Assembly: GCF_026711005.1 (NCBI RefSeq)
Contig: NZ_JAPPVJ010000002.1
Location: 744,001-808,000 of the forward strand
Source of the DNA: Sphingobacterium sp. UT-1RO-CII-1
Lineage (GTDB): Bacteria; Bacteroidota; Bacteroidia; Sphingobacteriales; Sphingobacteriaceae
Direction of reading: 5' to 3'
DNA: 64,000 bases
Of this stretch, positions 15,567-25,214 are shown piece after piece; within the stretch, counting starts at the first letter, position 1, and each line of letters begins with the position of its first letter. Made by a program: the position numbers and the translations under genes. Under the pieces are notes generated by a model that saw only the letters and a program-made list of their open reading frames with translations, was not told the DNA's origin and made no database searches.

Positions 15567-16448
15567 TTATTCTTTTACTACAGGTTCAAGAGTATTTTTT
15601 TTAACGTTAAATAGATAACCAAATAAGAGTGCGGTGAAAAACATAATAATACTATAAATAGCAGCCGGAATACTTACTACACTATTGCCAATGACAATTA
15701 AAGCTATATAAATAGCTAAGGTACCATTATGAATCCCCACTTCCATAGCAATAGCCATAGATGAGCTTTTGTTAATAGAAAAGATTCTTGCCATAAAATA
15801 ACCAAGCATAAGACTCAAAATATTAAAGGACAAAGCAGCTAATCCGGCTTGTTTAAAATAAACGACAATATTTTGTTTTTCTTTATATATAGCACCTACA
15901 ATAATTAAAACTAAAAAAATAGCAGAAAGAATTTTCACCATACCTGCTATTTTTGTAGTCATTTTTTTTGATTTACTGTTTACCCACATGCCTATTGAAA
16001 CAGGAATCATAACTATTAAAAAAACCTCTATTACTTTACTTAATTGTAAAGGAACGACTTCATGAAGATGCATAAAGTGTTGTATTGAAAAATTCACTAT
16101 AAGAGGCAGTGTAAATAGAGCTAAAACACTATTTACCGCTGTTAACGTAATGTTCAATGCAACATTACCTCCAAAAAGATGACTGTATAAATTGGCTGTT
16201 GGACCACCAGGCGAAGCCGCTAAGAGCATTAAACCTACCGCTAGCTCAGGAGATAGACCGAATAGATAGATCAAACCAAAGCAAGCAACTGGTAAAATTA
16301 ACAATTGGCAAAATAAGCCTACAAAAACTGCCTTAGGGTACTTATATACTCTTTTAAAATCATCGATTGTTAAGGAGAGCCCTAAACCAAACATGATAAC
16401 TCCCAACGCAATGGGCATAAGAACACTCGTCAATATATTACTTTCCAT
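15567..16448 (-). CDS. Bile acid:sodium symporter (BASS)-family transporter
   Basis: A 293-residue membrane protein with about nine hydrophobic segments. MFGLGLSLTIDDFKRV near the N-terminus and ASPGGPTANLYSHLFGGNVALNITLTAVNSVLAL in the middle are BASS/SBF-family signatures, including the crossover region for sodium. EVGIHNGTLAI is the second conserved segment. It would import an organic acid with sodium. It is the last gene of the SusC/D-PhoPQ-related-YdjC operon and its ATG overlaps the YdjC stop (TAATG). It may take up the organic-acid product of glycan breakdown in that operon. Confidence 0.88.
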   Translation of the reverse strand: MESNILTSVLMPIALGVIMFGLGLSLTIDDFKRVYKYPKAVFVGLFCQLLILPVACFGLIYLFGLSPELAVGLMLLAASPGGPTANLYSHLFGGNVALNITLTAVNSVLALFTLPLIVNFSIQHFMHLHEVVPLQLSKVIEVFLIVMIPVSIGMWVNSKSKKMTTKIAGMVKILSAIFLVLIIVGAIYKEKQNIVVYFKQAGLAALSFNILSLMLGYFMARIFSINKSSSMAIAMEVGIHNGTLAIYIALIVIGNSVVSIPAAIYSIIMFFTALLFGYLFNVKKNTLEPVVKE

Positions 16449-17386
16449 TAGTTCTTATTATTTATTGTATTACGCTGTAAATCTCGAAGTTCACGATAAC
16501 TGATTATGTGAACATTGTTTTGTTTTAAAGCATTTCTAACAGCTTCACTGGAAGTAAAAGCATTTAGTTCCTCGGCTCTCTTTTTCCAACTATTAGTAAT
16601 TGCCTTTAACTCATCGCTTTCGGTGGAAGCATGCAAATAAAGCTCTGTTACTCCTACTGAAAGGTTATTGATAATATTTACCCAAAAACTTTCGACATCA
16701 GTACTATTGTAATTTTCCAATTCTTCATAAACTAGAAAGTCTGGAAATATAAGTCCTTTTTTTTCGCAAATATTTCTCAAGTCTCCCATTTTAAATCGTT
16801 CATGTGTTGACTGAGAAGCCATTCTTAAAGGGAGGTTAAAATCGACAGCTAATTGTATATATTTTTCAAGATATTTAGGATGCAATTGAAAAGTGCCCAT
16901 ATGAGAGTCTATATGAGTTATATCTAGGCCGTAATCCAGTGCCTTTTGGATTTGTGCTTTACCTTCTAAGTAAGCTTCCTCGGGTTTAGCATGTTTATAG
17001 ACATCTCGCACTCCTGCCCATAATTTCCCATTTTCATCAAGTAAAGACGAAACCTCTGAGGATGGAGCAACACTTCCCCACTTATAGCCTTTCCATTCAG
17101 AAGTTAAAGTCAGATGAACGCCGAAGCTTTTCTTTGGATTTTCTAAAGCATACTTTACCATAGCAGGACTCCAGTCGCAAGTAAACATAATTGTTGCTGA
17201 AGATAACAAGCCATTCTCCATCCCTAAAATTGTTCCTTGATTGGAAGAATAACACATACCAGCGTCATCATTATTAATAATCAGCAATTTAGCATTCGCA
17301 TCATATCCAAGGCACTCTACTAATGTCTGTGCATGGGCGCTATAGACTGAAACACTTACGAGTAATAGTACATAAAAAAAATTCAT
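16448..17386 (-). CDS. Secreted YdjC/ChbG-family carbohydrate deacetylase
   Basis: A 312-residue protein with a signal peptide (about 1-19, ending in AHA). The YdjC core shows LLIINNDDAGM (metal-binding Asp, about 33-43), SATIMFTCDWSPA, FGVHLTLTSEW with a metal His and DITHIDSHMGTFQLHP with the second His pair. ChbG-type enzymes remove N-acetyl groups from chito-oligosaccharides, and relatives act on other acetylated sugars. It overlaps its neighbours at both ends by one base (TAATG), so the three genes are tightly coupled. Its place in a Sus operon suggests periplasmic deacetylation of an imported oligosaccharide. Confidence 0.87.
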   Translation of the reverse strand: MNFFYVLLLVSVSVYSAHAQTLVECLGYDANAKLLIINNDDAGMCYSSNQGTILGMENGLLSSATIMFTCDWSPAMVKYALENPKKSFGVHLTLTSEWKGYKWGSVAPSSEVSSLLDENGKLWAGVRDVYKHAKPEEAYLEGKAQIQKALDYGLDITHIDSHMGTFQLHPKYLEKYIQLAVDFNLPLRMASQSTHERFKMGDLRNICEKKGLIFPDFLVYEELENYNSTDVESFWVNIINNLSVGVTELYLHASTESDELKAITNSWKKRAEELNAFTSSEAVRNALKQNNVHIISYRELRDLQRNTINNKN

Positions 17387-18762
17387 TACATTATTCCATT
17401 TGAGTCCATTAAAAATATTCTAGAACTAACAGTATAATAACCATCTATGGGATGTTTATATTTAAAATCCACATAAAATGCTTTGTAACCTCCCATAGGT
17501 TTCTTCTGATCAACTTTCAACTTTTTATTCGCAACTTTTTGATCAACTAATTCCCATTTTGCTTTTCTTAAATCACGACTACGAGATTCTGCTTGCCAAA
17601 TATCAAACCCTATCAATTCATCAGTTGTAAAGTGAAATTCCACACTTGATTTCTTACTACTATTTTTATACTTCCAGTTTATAACCGGCAGCTTTTTATC
17701 ATTTGCAGTAGTTGCAAAGAAGGCACTCAACGCTTCAACAGTTGTTTCTCTGCCACCTAAACTATGACCAACATTAGGCACATAATGTAAAACATTATCC
17801 CCCGGAATATCGCTCAAATAGTTTTTAACATTATCCACTACCCAATATTCATCATTAGTGCCCATAAATAACATCTTAGGCATCGTTAGAAACTTTTTGT
17901 ACGAATATGGATCCACCATAGCTGTTATTTCTTGTCCGGAAGCACTTTGTGCGCTTTGGGGTATTCCTAAATTTACATAATCTTGAATCTGTATACTATA
18001 ATCACCCCAACTTTCGATTTGATACTGAAGACTAATGGGCATATTCAAAATATCAATAACCATTGGCGCTATAGCTTTTACACGTGTATCACTAGCACCA
18101 GTTAGCCATGTTGTCCAACCTCTTTTGGAGGCTCCTGACACAACAAAATCATCAACTATGGTTACTTTTTTCTCATGAGACAATTCTTGCATCACATCCA
18201 TAGCTTTTACCGCACTTTTTACCATGGGGAACAACAAAGGCCACTCATAGTCTTTATCCTGTTTATAGTTGTGCAATGTGTATGAGATCAACTCATCTTC
18301 AGTTTTACTGCCATATAAAGGTTGATTAGGAGTTTGATGTAAAATCGCAGTGATAGCATTGTTCTGTATTGCAAAAACTCCGAAAGCCTTACTTAAACCA
18401 TCTTTTTTAATATTTGTAAAACGAGGCTCTCCATCTTCATTACGTCCACCTGTTATAAATAACATAGCCGTTTTTTGTTTTACATTATTAGGAATAATGA
18501 CAGTTAATTGGTGAGTCCAAACAATATTCTTCCAGGTTTGGGAAATTAACTTTATATCGTAAACAATTCCTTGAGGAAGGATGATAGAATCCTGGACAGA
18601 CCATTTATAACTATTATCTTTATTATTAAGATATGATTTTAATGCTGTTTCGGGTGTTATGTTTTGTTGTCCGTAAGCATTCTGTATCCATAAAAAAGAA
18701 ACAATTATTACATAAAAAACCAAATGCTTTTGCTTATTTATACTTACACCTATTTTTCTCAT
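17386..18762 (-). CDS. PhoPQ-activated pathogenicity-related protein (PqaA-like alpha/beta hydrolase)
   Basis: A 458-residue secreted protein with a signal peptide (about 12-31, ending in AYG). It belongs to the PhoPQ_related family: AMLFITGGRNEDGEPRF (oxyanion region), nucleophile-elbow-like VVSGASKRGWTTWL (Ser in GASKRG), DTRVKAIAPMVID, MLFMGTNDEYWVVDN and PNVGHSLGG with the catalytic His. Family members are serine hydrolases of uncertain substrate. It lies about 104 nt downstream of a SusD gene and is coupled to the YdjC gene, suggesting de-esterification of a glycan. Confidence 0.87.
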   Translation of the reverse strand: MRKIGVSINKQKHLVFYVIIVSFLWIQNAYGQQNITPETALKSYLNNKDNSYKWSVQDSIILPQGIVYDIKLISQTWKNIVWTHQLTVIIPNNVKQKTAMLFITGGRNEDGEPRFTNIKKDGLSKAFGVFAIQNNAITAILHQTPNQPLYGSKTEDELISYTLHNYKQDKDYEWPLLFPMVKSAVKAMDVMQELSHEKKVTIVDDFVVSGASKRGWTTWLTGASDTRVKAIAPMVIDILNMPISLQYQIESWGDYSIQIQDYVNLGIPQSAQSASGQEITAMVDPYSYKKFLTMPKMLFMGTNDEYWVVDNVKNYLSDIPGDNVLHYVPNVGHSLGGRETTVEALSAFFATTANDKKLPVINWKYKNSSKKSSVEFHFTTDELIGFDIWQAESRSRDLRKAKWELVDQKVANKKLKVDQKKPMGGYKAFYVDFKYKHPIDGYYTVSSRIFLMDSNGIM

Positions 18763-18866
18763 TTTATAATTATTTTATCTGATTACTATTAGCATTGTGT
18801 TATCGATGCATACAACGTTCCAGCACTAGATCGATAACTTATATCTTTGATTTAAAAAAATCACTA

Positions 18867-20531
18867 TTACCACGGTTTACCCGTTCCTTGCAGTACCCAT
18901 GGTTTTGACCAGGCGCTGTTTTTTCCGTCGCCTCCAAAATTAGAATAACTTGTAACCTCCAATCCTTCGATCGCCTTTAAAGCATTCTCTTTATTCAAAT
19001 TCAATTCATCATTCATATAATAGAACCTGACAGGTAAAACAGATCCTTTAGCATTTACTCCAGGGGTTAATTTTGGAAAACCCGTTCTTCGATAATCAAA
19101 CCAAGCTTCTCCTGCCGCACTCCAGCTAGCTATCCATTTTTGATCGATAAGTTGTTCCAAACTGCCTTTATATACAACACTTGGCTGACTCATATAAGCT
19201 AGAATATCACCGCCACCAATTCCCCAAGAGGTTAAAGAAGCTTGTAATGCTTTTTCATAATAATCTTTAGAAGACGCCCCGACAGACCAACCTTTTAATG
19301 CGGCTTCAGACAAAATAAATAAGACTTCGCTAGCGGTCATCAACCGCACTTTTAACAAGGAATGGGAAGTATTGGTGTATATATCATTAAGCCATGAAAC
19401 ATGTGGATTATCTGCGGCCTGAAGAGCACTTGGACTTAAATTGTAACCTTGAGGAATTTCCAAAGCAGGAGGTAAACCAATATAATCTTTATTTTGATTA
19501 ATATCCTCTAACTTAACATTCATACTTGCTAGTTTATCTGGCGATATAATACGTTCTCCACTCACAATTATATCAGTACCCTGAGGAGCATTTGGATCTA
19601 TAACAATAGGGGTTTTGACACGTGCAGCCCAAACTGATAAACGCGGGTCAGATAATGTTCGCAACCGCTCTACCAATGTAGCACACATTTTTATACGTCG
19701 AAATCCGGACATATTAGAATCAAACTTTATATTAGTAATCCAAGAAGCAGTAGGATCTGTACCAGGGAACCCCATCATAGCATCATCCTTCGCATCCATA
19801 ATTACTGGATATTTTGAGGGGTCGTTCATTATCTCCTCTATACCTTTTTTCGAAAAATCGGGTAATTTGTACGATAAACGCATATAAAAGCGTAATAAAA
19901 GTGAGTTTGCTAACTTGCGCCATTTCGTAGGGTCGCCACCATAATAAATATCTGCTGAGCCTGGATCTGCACTGTAATCATTTCTGTTTTTTGATAAAAT
20001 ATCATTAGCCTCCTTAAGTTCCTGAATTACACCTCTATAAACATCTTCTTGCTTTGTAAATTCAGGAAAGGTATTTTCATTACCTCCAAGATCAGCTTTC
20101 AACGAGCTCGTATAAGGAACATCTCCCCATAAATCGGTCATAAAACCAAAAAGCATAGCTCGCATAGTTATCGCAATGCCTTTATGTATTTCATACCCCA
20201 ATTCTTCAGATCTTTTATAAACGAGCTCATTGTCTCTTAACATGTCATAATAATGCGACCAACTCTGACTTCCATTCCAGTCATATTCATTATGTGCGCT
20301 CCCCCACCCATCTTTTTGAGTGTGCTGCATTAAGCCTGCGAATATATCATCAAAATGAAGGCTCATATGGTTTTTACCAACATTTGTTAATACAGTTGTC
20401 ATCACCATATTCGGATGTACTGTTTTTGGATCCGCTCCATTTGGATCAACATTCATTTCAAGTAAATGATCCTTACAACCTGTAAACTGCACAAGTATGA
20501 AGGCTAGTATCACGTGAATTATCTTTTTCAT
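18867..20531 (-). CDS. SusD/RagB-family glycan-binding lipoprotein (pair 1)
   Basis: A 554-residue outer-membrane lipoprotein: signal peptide with lipobox FTGC, then LEMNVDPNGADP, the SusD-like 2 subfamily opening. Helical TPR-like segments follow (GIAITMRAMLFGFMTDLWGDVPYT, WRKLANSLLLRFYMRLS, ASEVLFILSEAALKGW, LIDQKWIASWSAAGEAWFDYRRTGFP) and the usual C-terminal KPW. It caps the SusC porin and binds oligosaccharide at the cell surface. I prefer the ATG at 20531 (MKKIIHV) ten nt after the SusC stop; an upstream ATG at 20555 would add eight residues that spoil the signal peptide. Confidence 0.95.
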   Translation of the reverse strand: MKKIIHVILAFILVQFTGCKDHLLEMNVDPNGADPKTVHPNMVMTTVLTNVGKNHMSLHFDDIFAGLMQHTQKDGWGSAHNEYDWNGSQSWSHYYDMLRDNELVYKRSEELGYEIHKGIAITMRAMLFGFMTDLWGDVPYTSSLKADLGGNENTFPEFTKQEDVYRGVIQELKEANDILSKNRNDYSADPGSADIYYGGDPTKWRKLANSLLLRFYMRLSYKLPDFSKKGIEEIMNDPSKYPVIMDAKDDAMMGFPGTDPTASWITNIKFDSNMSGFRRIKMCATLVERLRTLSDPRLSVWAARVKTPIVIDPNAPQGTDIIVSGERIISPDKLASMNVKLEDINQNKDYIGLPPALEIPQGYNLSPSALQAADNPHVSWLNDIYTNTSHSLLKVRLMTASEVLFILSEAALKGWSVGASSKDYYEKALQASLTSWGIGGGDILAYMSQPSVVYKGSLEQLIDQKWIASWSAAGEAWFDYRRTGFPKLTPGVNAKGSVLPVRFYYMNDELNLNKENALKAIEGLEVTSYSNFGGDGKNSAWSKPWVLQGTGKPW

Positions 20532-20541
20532 TATCGCACAA

Positions 20542-23500
20542 TTAAAATGTAACACCTAATTTAAAACCTATGGGCATAACCCATGGATTAATATTATAAC
20601 GCTCAATACCTTGTTTAAACTGGCTTCCATTGCCCTGCACCCCTCCTTCAGGTTGAAAAGCTTGCTCAGGATCGATATTTATCTTAGCTTTTGTCCAAAG
20701 CATAATGTTCCTACTAAACACTGAAACACTCAGTTTTTCCATACGCATCTTACGAACAAACGCAGACGGCAAATCATAGGTAAACGATATTTCCCTTAAC
20801 TTTAAATATGAAGCATCATATAAGAAAGGTCTAGCAAAAGACCAGGTCGTAGCGCCAGCTAGAGGAAGGGTTTTGGTTCCATTTTTGCCAGTTAGATTTT
20901 CGCCAAGGTTTTCAATCAATATAGGGTCTCCATTTGCATCCTTACCTTCATAAACACCTGGAATAAAAACTCCACCATAAGGTAATGTATACGGTGGATA
21001 AACAAAAGGAACACTTCCATACTCAGGAGTGGGGCCTCCTACCAGAGGAAAATAACCACTGTTTATCCTAATATGTTCATCGGCATTATCCATAAGAAAA
21101 TCACGAAGCTCTTTTCCCTCCATTTTATCAGCATGAAAAAGTTTATCCATAAATAAGGCAGAACGCCCCTCTTCTTCAAACTGTCTATAGGTTTGTGAAA
21201 TAAAATCTCCTCCATTTCTCCAGTCTAAGGAAAAACTTAAATGCATGTTTTTATAAGATATAGTCGACTGAAGCCCCATCATAAATTTGGGGTTAAAATT
21301 TCCTATTTTATTTTTGGTATTATCCGATTCTATAGCAACCCATTTACCCGTCTGATCTAATAAAGGAAAACCATAATAAGGACTACTCTTATCAGTTACT
21401 GTACGAACTTCCGCATCATAGATATCGCCAATTTCGTCGCCAACATATGTCCAGGCCCCTCCCTTTGCATCTTCCCATAGTGTAAAATAAGGAAGGTCGT
21501 CAGAAAGTTCCATTATACGCGTCCTGTTTCTACTTATATTTGCATCAACACTCCAGTGCCAATCATTTGTCTGAACAATATTTCCTCCTAATGAAAATTC
21601 AAGTCCTTTACTTACTAATAATCCTGAATTTATATTTTTCATGACAGCACCAGAAGATGGAGGCATTTTGGTATTAAAAATTTGATTTTTATTATCATTT
21701 TTATAAATGGTAAAACTACTTCTAAGTCTATTATTAAACATATTTAAATCTATCCCCCCTTCAATTGACGTGGCTTTCTCAGGTTTAAGAAAGGCATTCT
21801 TCAACACAGATGAAGTGCCTAATCTAGGAAGATCACCCCAGGTAGAATATCTATTTAACACAGCTAATAATTGATATGGAGACGTATCATTACCTACTTG
21901 AGCAACTCCACCTCTCAACTTTAATAAATTAATTGACTCAGGAAGACTTAATAAATCATTAGCAATTAAGCTAAGAGATGCTGACGGATAAAAATAAGCT
22001 TTAGCGCCAGGAAGCGTACTCGACCAATCACTTCTACCAGTAATATCCAGATATATCATATCTGCATACCCCAAATTAGCTAAACCATAAAAACTTAACA
22101 CACCTTTTTCAGAACGGTAATCGTAATAATCTAGGTTTTCAGGTAAAATATTAGATATGGAGTAAACATTGGGCATTATCAAACCTGAACCTGATGCTTT
22201 TGTGGCATTGTGAATAGAATTTCCTTTCTGATACCTCCAATTTCCACCTGCAGATACCGAATAAGAAAACTGATTGGCTTTATCTGTGTAAGAAGCTAAA
22301 AAATCTGTATTAGTTTCCATATTTCGAGAGAAACTAATTCCATAGGCCCCTTTCTTTTCTCTACTATAGCTTTGCCCTATCTTTGTTTCTTTTTCAAAAT
22401 CAAGCTTATCCATTGCAAAACGTGCCATAAAGGAAAGTTTTGTAGATGGCTTCCAATCCATACGGACATTACCAAATATACGATCCCTGACAAATGAATT
22501 TTTCACTTCATTGACGAGAAAATAGGGATTATTAAACTGACGTTTAGAAAATGAATTATGGATATCCTGTGTTTTTTGCTCTAACCCTTCTAACCCCTCA
22601 ATCCAGTAATCTTTCATATCCAAAATATTAACATTAGCTGACAGTAAATAAGCCGCTTCTAAGGGGTTAGTCCCCCTATTCCCTGCAGCTCTATTGCCTG
22701 AATTATTTTTACTGATATCTACATTTGTACTCAGACTAAGGTTGTCATTAAATTTTAAAATAGAATTTAGACTTAACGTATTATTGAATAAATTAGTTTT
22801 TGGTACAATACCTTGGTTAGTCATATTACTATAAGCAATTCGGTAGGACAACTTCTCTAAGTTATTTGCAATGGAAATTCCGTTGGTTGTAGTCAAACCA
22901 GTTTGGACGAAATTTTTTACATTATCAGGATGAGAAATCAAAGGAAGGGGCGCATATTTCCCATTTTCGTTTAAAGGACTATTCCATTGAATTGACTCCC
23001 AACCTTTATCTAACTCTGCTCCAAAGCCTCCTCCAATTTTATCATCAACTAAATTGCCAAATGGATTAGTTAGAGGACTACCTGAAATATCAGGTGGAAT
23101 CGCAGAAAATTGTCCTGAACCAAACTTCGACTGGGTTTTTAAATATTTATAAGGAATATCAAAAACAGTGTTTGAACTTAAATGTATGGTGGGTTTAGTT
23201 AACCCTTCTGCACTTTTTGTTGTTATCAAAAGAACACCATTACCAGCTCTGGATCCATAAAGAGCTGCAGCACTTGGTCCCTTTAAAATAGTTATACTTG
23301 CTATATTTTCAGAGTTTAGACTTGAAATACTGTTTCCATAATCTACTTTATTGCGATCACCAATCTCCCCAATGTTATTCACAGTATTCTGAACTGGAAC
23401 ACCATCAACTACTATTAAAGGCTGGTTATCTGAGCTTAAAGATGTTGCCCCACGGATAACCATGTTTACAGACGAACCTGTTCCTCCAGTAGAGCTAATT

Positions 23501-23994
23501 GATACGCCTGGTGTTTTTGCAGCCATTGCATTCATAAAGTTTTCATTATTCACTTTATTCAATTGTTCATTATCAAGCACACCAACTGAATATCCTAATG
23601 AACGCTCACTACGTTTAATCCCTAATGCCGTAACTACAACCTCTTCGACACGTTCATCATTTTCAACCAAATGAACCGATAATGTACGCGAAGTCGGAAT
23701 TTCAGCTTCAAGACTTTGGTAGCCCAAGTGTGTAAAAACTAGTTTATCAGACATATTGCTTACATTAAGTGTGAAATCTCCGGTTTCAGAAGTAATAGTA
23801 CTTCCTGATTTTCCCTTAACGCTTACTGTAACTCCTGAAATTGGCATACCAGTCTTCTGAGAAGATATTTTACCAGTCACTCGAATTTGCTGTAATTCAA
23901 TATCAGTTAAATTCCGAGAATTAGATACGGCTATATTCCCTAAAACGAGTATAAAGCCTATCACGCTAAAAATTTTAATTCTAATTGTTCTCAT
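20542..23994 (-). CDS. SusC/RagA-family TonB-dependent outer-membrane transporter (pair 1)
   Basis: An 1150-residue protein with an N-terminal signal peptide, a carboxypeptidase-regulatory-like domain (about 37-115: VTGKISSQKTGMPISGVTVSVKG, FTHLGYQSLEAEI), a linker VEEVVVTALGIKR, the plug domain (MNAMAAKTPGVSIS, MVIRGATSLSSDNQPLIVVDGVPV, ITILKGPSAAALYGSRAGNGVLLITT) and a long 22-strand beta barrel ending in aromatic F. It drives TonB-dependent import of glycans with its SusD partner. There is no N-terminal anti-sigma-sensing (STN) domain, so control is probably by the AraC regulator or another factor. Confidence 0.96.
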   Translation of the reverse strand: MRTIRIKIFSVIGFILVLGNIAVSNSRNLTDIELQQIRVTGKISSQKTGMPISGVTVSVKGKSGSTITSETGDFTLNVSNMSDKLVFTHLGYQSLEAEIPTSRTLSVHLVENDERVEEVVVTALGIKRSERSLGYSVGVLDNEQLNKVNNENFMNAMAAKTPGVSISSTGGTGSSVNMVIRGATSLSSDNQPLIVVDGVPVQNTVNNIGEIGDRNKVDYGNSISSLNSENIASITILKGPSAAALYGSRAGNGVLLITTKSAEGLTKPTIHLSSNTVFDIPYKYLKTQSKFGSGQFSAIPPDISGSPLTNPFGNLVDDKIGGGFGAELDKGWESIQWNSPLNENGKYAPLPLISHPDNVKNFVQTGLTTTNGISIANNLEKLSYRIAYSNMTNQGIVPKTNLFNNTLSLNSILKFNDNLSLSTNVDISKNNSGNRAAGNRGTNPLEAAYLLSANVNILDMKDYWIEGLEGLEQKTQDIHNSFSKRQFNNPYFLVNEVKNSFVRDRIFGNVRMDWKPSTKLSFMARFAMDKLDFEKETKIGQSYSREKKGAYGISFSRNMETNTDFLASYTDKANQFSYSVSAGGNWRYQKGNSIHNATKASGSGLIMPNVYSISNILPENLDYYDYRSEKGVLSFYGLANLGYADMIYLDITGRSDWSSTLPGAKAYFYPSASLSLIANDLLSLPESINLLKLRGGVAQVGNDTSPYQLLAVLNRYSTWGDLPRLGTSSVLKNAFLKPEKATSIEGGIDLNMFNNRLRSSFTIYKNDNKNQIFNTKMPPSSGAVMKNINSGLLVSKGLEFSLGGNIVQTNDWHWSVDANISRNRTRIMELSDDLPYFTLWEDAKGGAWTYVGDEIGDIYDAEVRTVTDKSSPYYGFPLLDQTGKWVAIESDNTKNKIGNFNPKFMMGLQSTISYKNMHLSFSLDWRNGGDFISQTYRQFEEEGRSALFMDKLFHADKMEGKELRDFLMDNADEHIRINSGYFPLVGGPTPEYGSVPFVYPPYTLPYGGVFIPGVYEGKDANGDPILIENLGENLTGKNGTKTLPLAGATTWSFARPFLYDASYLKLREISFTYDLPSAFVRKMRMEKLSVSVFSRNIMLWTKAKINIDPEQAFQPEGGVQGNGSQFKQGIERYNINPWVMPIGFKLGVTF

Positions 23995-24149
23995 AATTGG
24001 ATGTTTTCATAATTTTTAATATCAAATTGATTTATATATAATCACTAAAACAATAGTAACAAGCTAATATTTAGTAATAACTAAAAACATATTAAGAAAA
24101 TAATTCGCTGACTTCTAAAAGTTTATAATTTATATTTCTATCAACTACT

Positions 24150-24171
24150 CAAAGTTACTATGCTAGCATAG
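24150..24171 (-). promoter_or_regulatory. Promoter of SusC pair 1 with adjacent 14-bp palindrome
   Basis: Minus-strand TAACTTTG (24150-24157) matches the -7 consensus. Directly upstream lies a perfect palindrome CTATGCTAGCATAG (24158-24171), and a further TAGCATA is at 24211-24217. An ACAAT/ATTGT inverted repeat lies near 24183-24198. This is the likely control region for the 23994-15567 operon; the rest of the 359-nt gap holds only the terminator at 24234. Confidence 0.5.
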
Positions 24172-24233
24172 CTTTTTAATGTACAATATTGACATTGTTT
24201 TATAATATCTTAGCATACTATATCTAAACAAAA

Positions 24234-24261
24234 AAGTCCCTATTAAAAATAATAGGGACTT
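24234..24261 (-). terminator. Terminator after the glycerophosphodiesterase gene
   Basis: Stem AAGTCCCTATT/AATAGGGACTT with a six-base loop, followed on the minus strand by TTTT. It lies about 95 nt after the stop codon at 24354 and separates the second Sus operon from the first. Confidence 0.8.
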
Positions 24262-24353
24262 CTAGTTTACGCATTAGAAACAAAACTATTAAAAAAACAA
24301 GATTTTCAATTTTATAATCCCGTTTTATTTTTAAATTTTTAGATCGGTTATAT

Positions 24354-25211
24354 CTAATTTCTCATTTTTTTACTTTTCAAATAATTCATTAGATCTATTG
24401 CGAGATCTGTCTGTACAACATTGACATGAGGCATTTTATAAAAAAAACTTTCAAAACCATTTTTTTCACTCTTTTCAAGCTCATCAAATTCTCCTAATGT
24501 ATTTATCCAAAGGCGCAATCCACCTTCTATTAGCTTCTTCATAGCCATGTCGTCATAATAGCTTTCATCAATATGAATAATATTTATAAAACCATATTTC
24601 TTCAAATACTCAATATCGGACAAAGACCTAGCTCGAGGTAATATTTGCAGATCAACTGCCATTTCATGAATACTTTCAACATCTTCCTTATCATATAAAA
24701 ATAGGAGTAATTGATCTTGAACATCGTAAGCACTGGCTAAATCAATAAGCTTTTTATATGAATCACTATCTTCAAACTTGATATCTAAATCAACGAGTAT
24801 TTTACCTTTAATTATTTTAAACACCTCTTCTAAAGTAGGAACTCTATAAGTTGTCGTATCGTTATTATGTACAAGTAATAATTGCTTTATTTCTTCTAAA
24901 GTCATATCACTCACATTGCCCGTTCCATTAGTTGTCCGATCCACCGTTTTATCATGCATTATCACAAAATGCCCATCAATGGTCTCTCTAACATCAATTT
25001 CAATAATATCCACATCATTGGCTATACATGACTCCATTGTTTCAATAGAATTCTCAGGATATTGACCTTCTCCTGTATTCGCTCTATGGGCCACAACCCA
25101 TACCTTGTCCTTCTGCTTCTTCTCTAACAGGGCAAAACTATCACTTTTACCCCTTTGACAGGAAATAAACAAGGATAAGAAAATAAGTATAAAAAAAATG
25201 CTCTTCTTCAT
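24354..25211 (-). CDS. Glycerophosphodiester phosphodiesterase lipoprotein
   Basis: A 285-residue protein with a lipoprotein signal (lipobox FISC) and a GDPD TIM-barrel domain. Catalytic elements are visible: VVAHRANTGEGQYPENSIE (HR and the ENS metal Glu), DIIEIDVRETIDGHFVIMHDKTVDRTTNGTG (the E-x-D metal pair, catalytic HD and DRTTNG). It cleaves glycerophosphodiesters to glycerol-3-phosphate and an alcohol, extracytoplasmically. It starts 3 nt after the SusD stop, so it is a true member of that operon. This implies that the imported or bound polymer carries phosphodiester-linked glycerol or a similar group. Confidence 0.93.
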   Translation of the reverse strand: MKKSIFFILIFLSLFISCQRGKSDSFALLEKKQKDKVWVVAHRANTGEGQYPENSIETMESCIANDVDIIEIDVRETIDGHFVIMHDKTVDRTTNGTGNVSDMTLEEIKQLLLVHNNDTTTYRVPTLEEVFKIIKGKILVDLDIKFEDSDSYKKLIDLASAYDVQDQLLLFLYDKEDVESIHEMAVDLQILPRARSLSDIEYLKKYGFINIIHIDESYYDDMAMKKLIEGGLRLWINTLGEFDELEKSEKNGFESFFYKMPHVNVVQTDLAIDLMNYLKSKKMRN

Positions 25212-25214
25212 CTT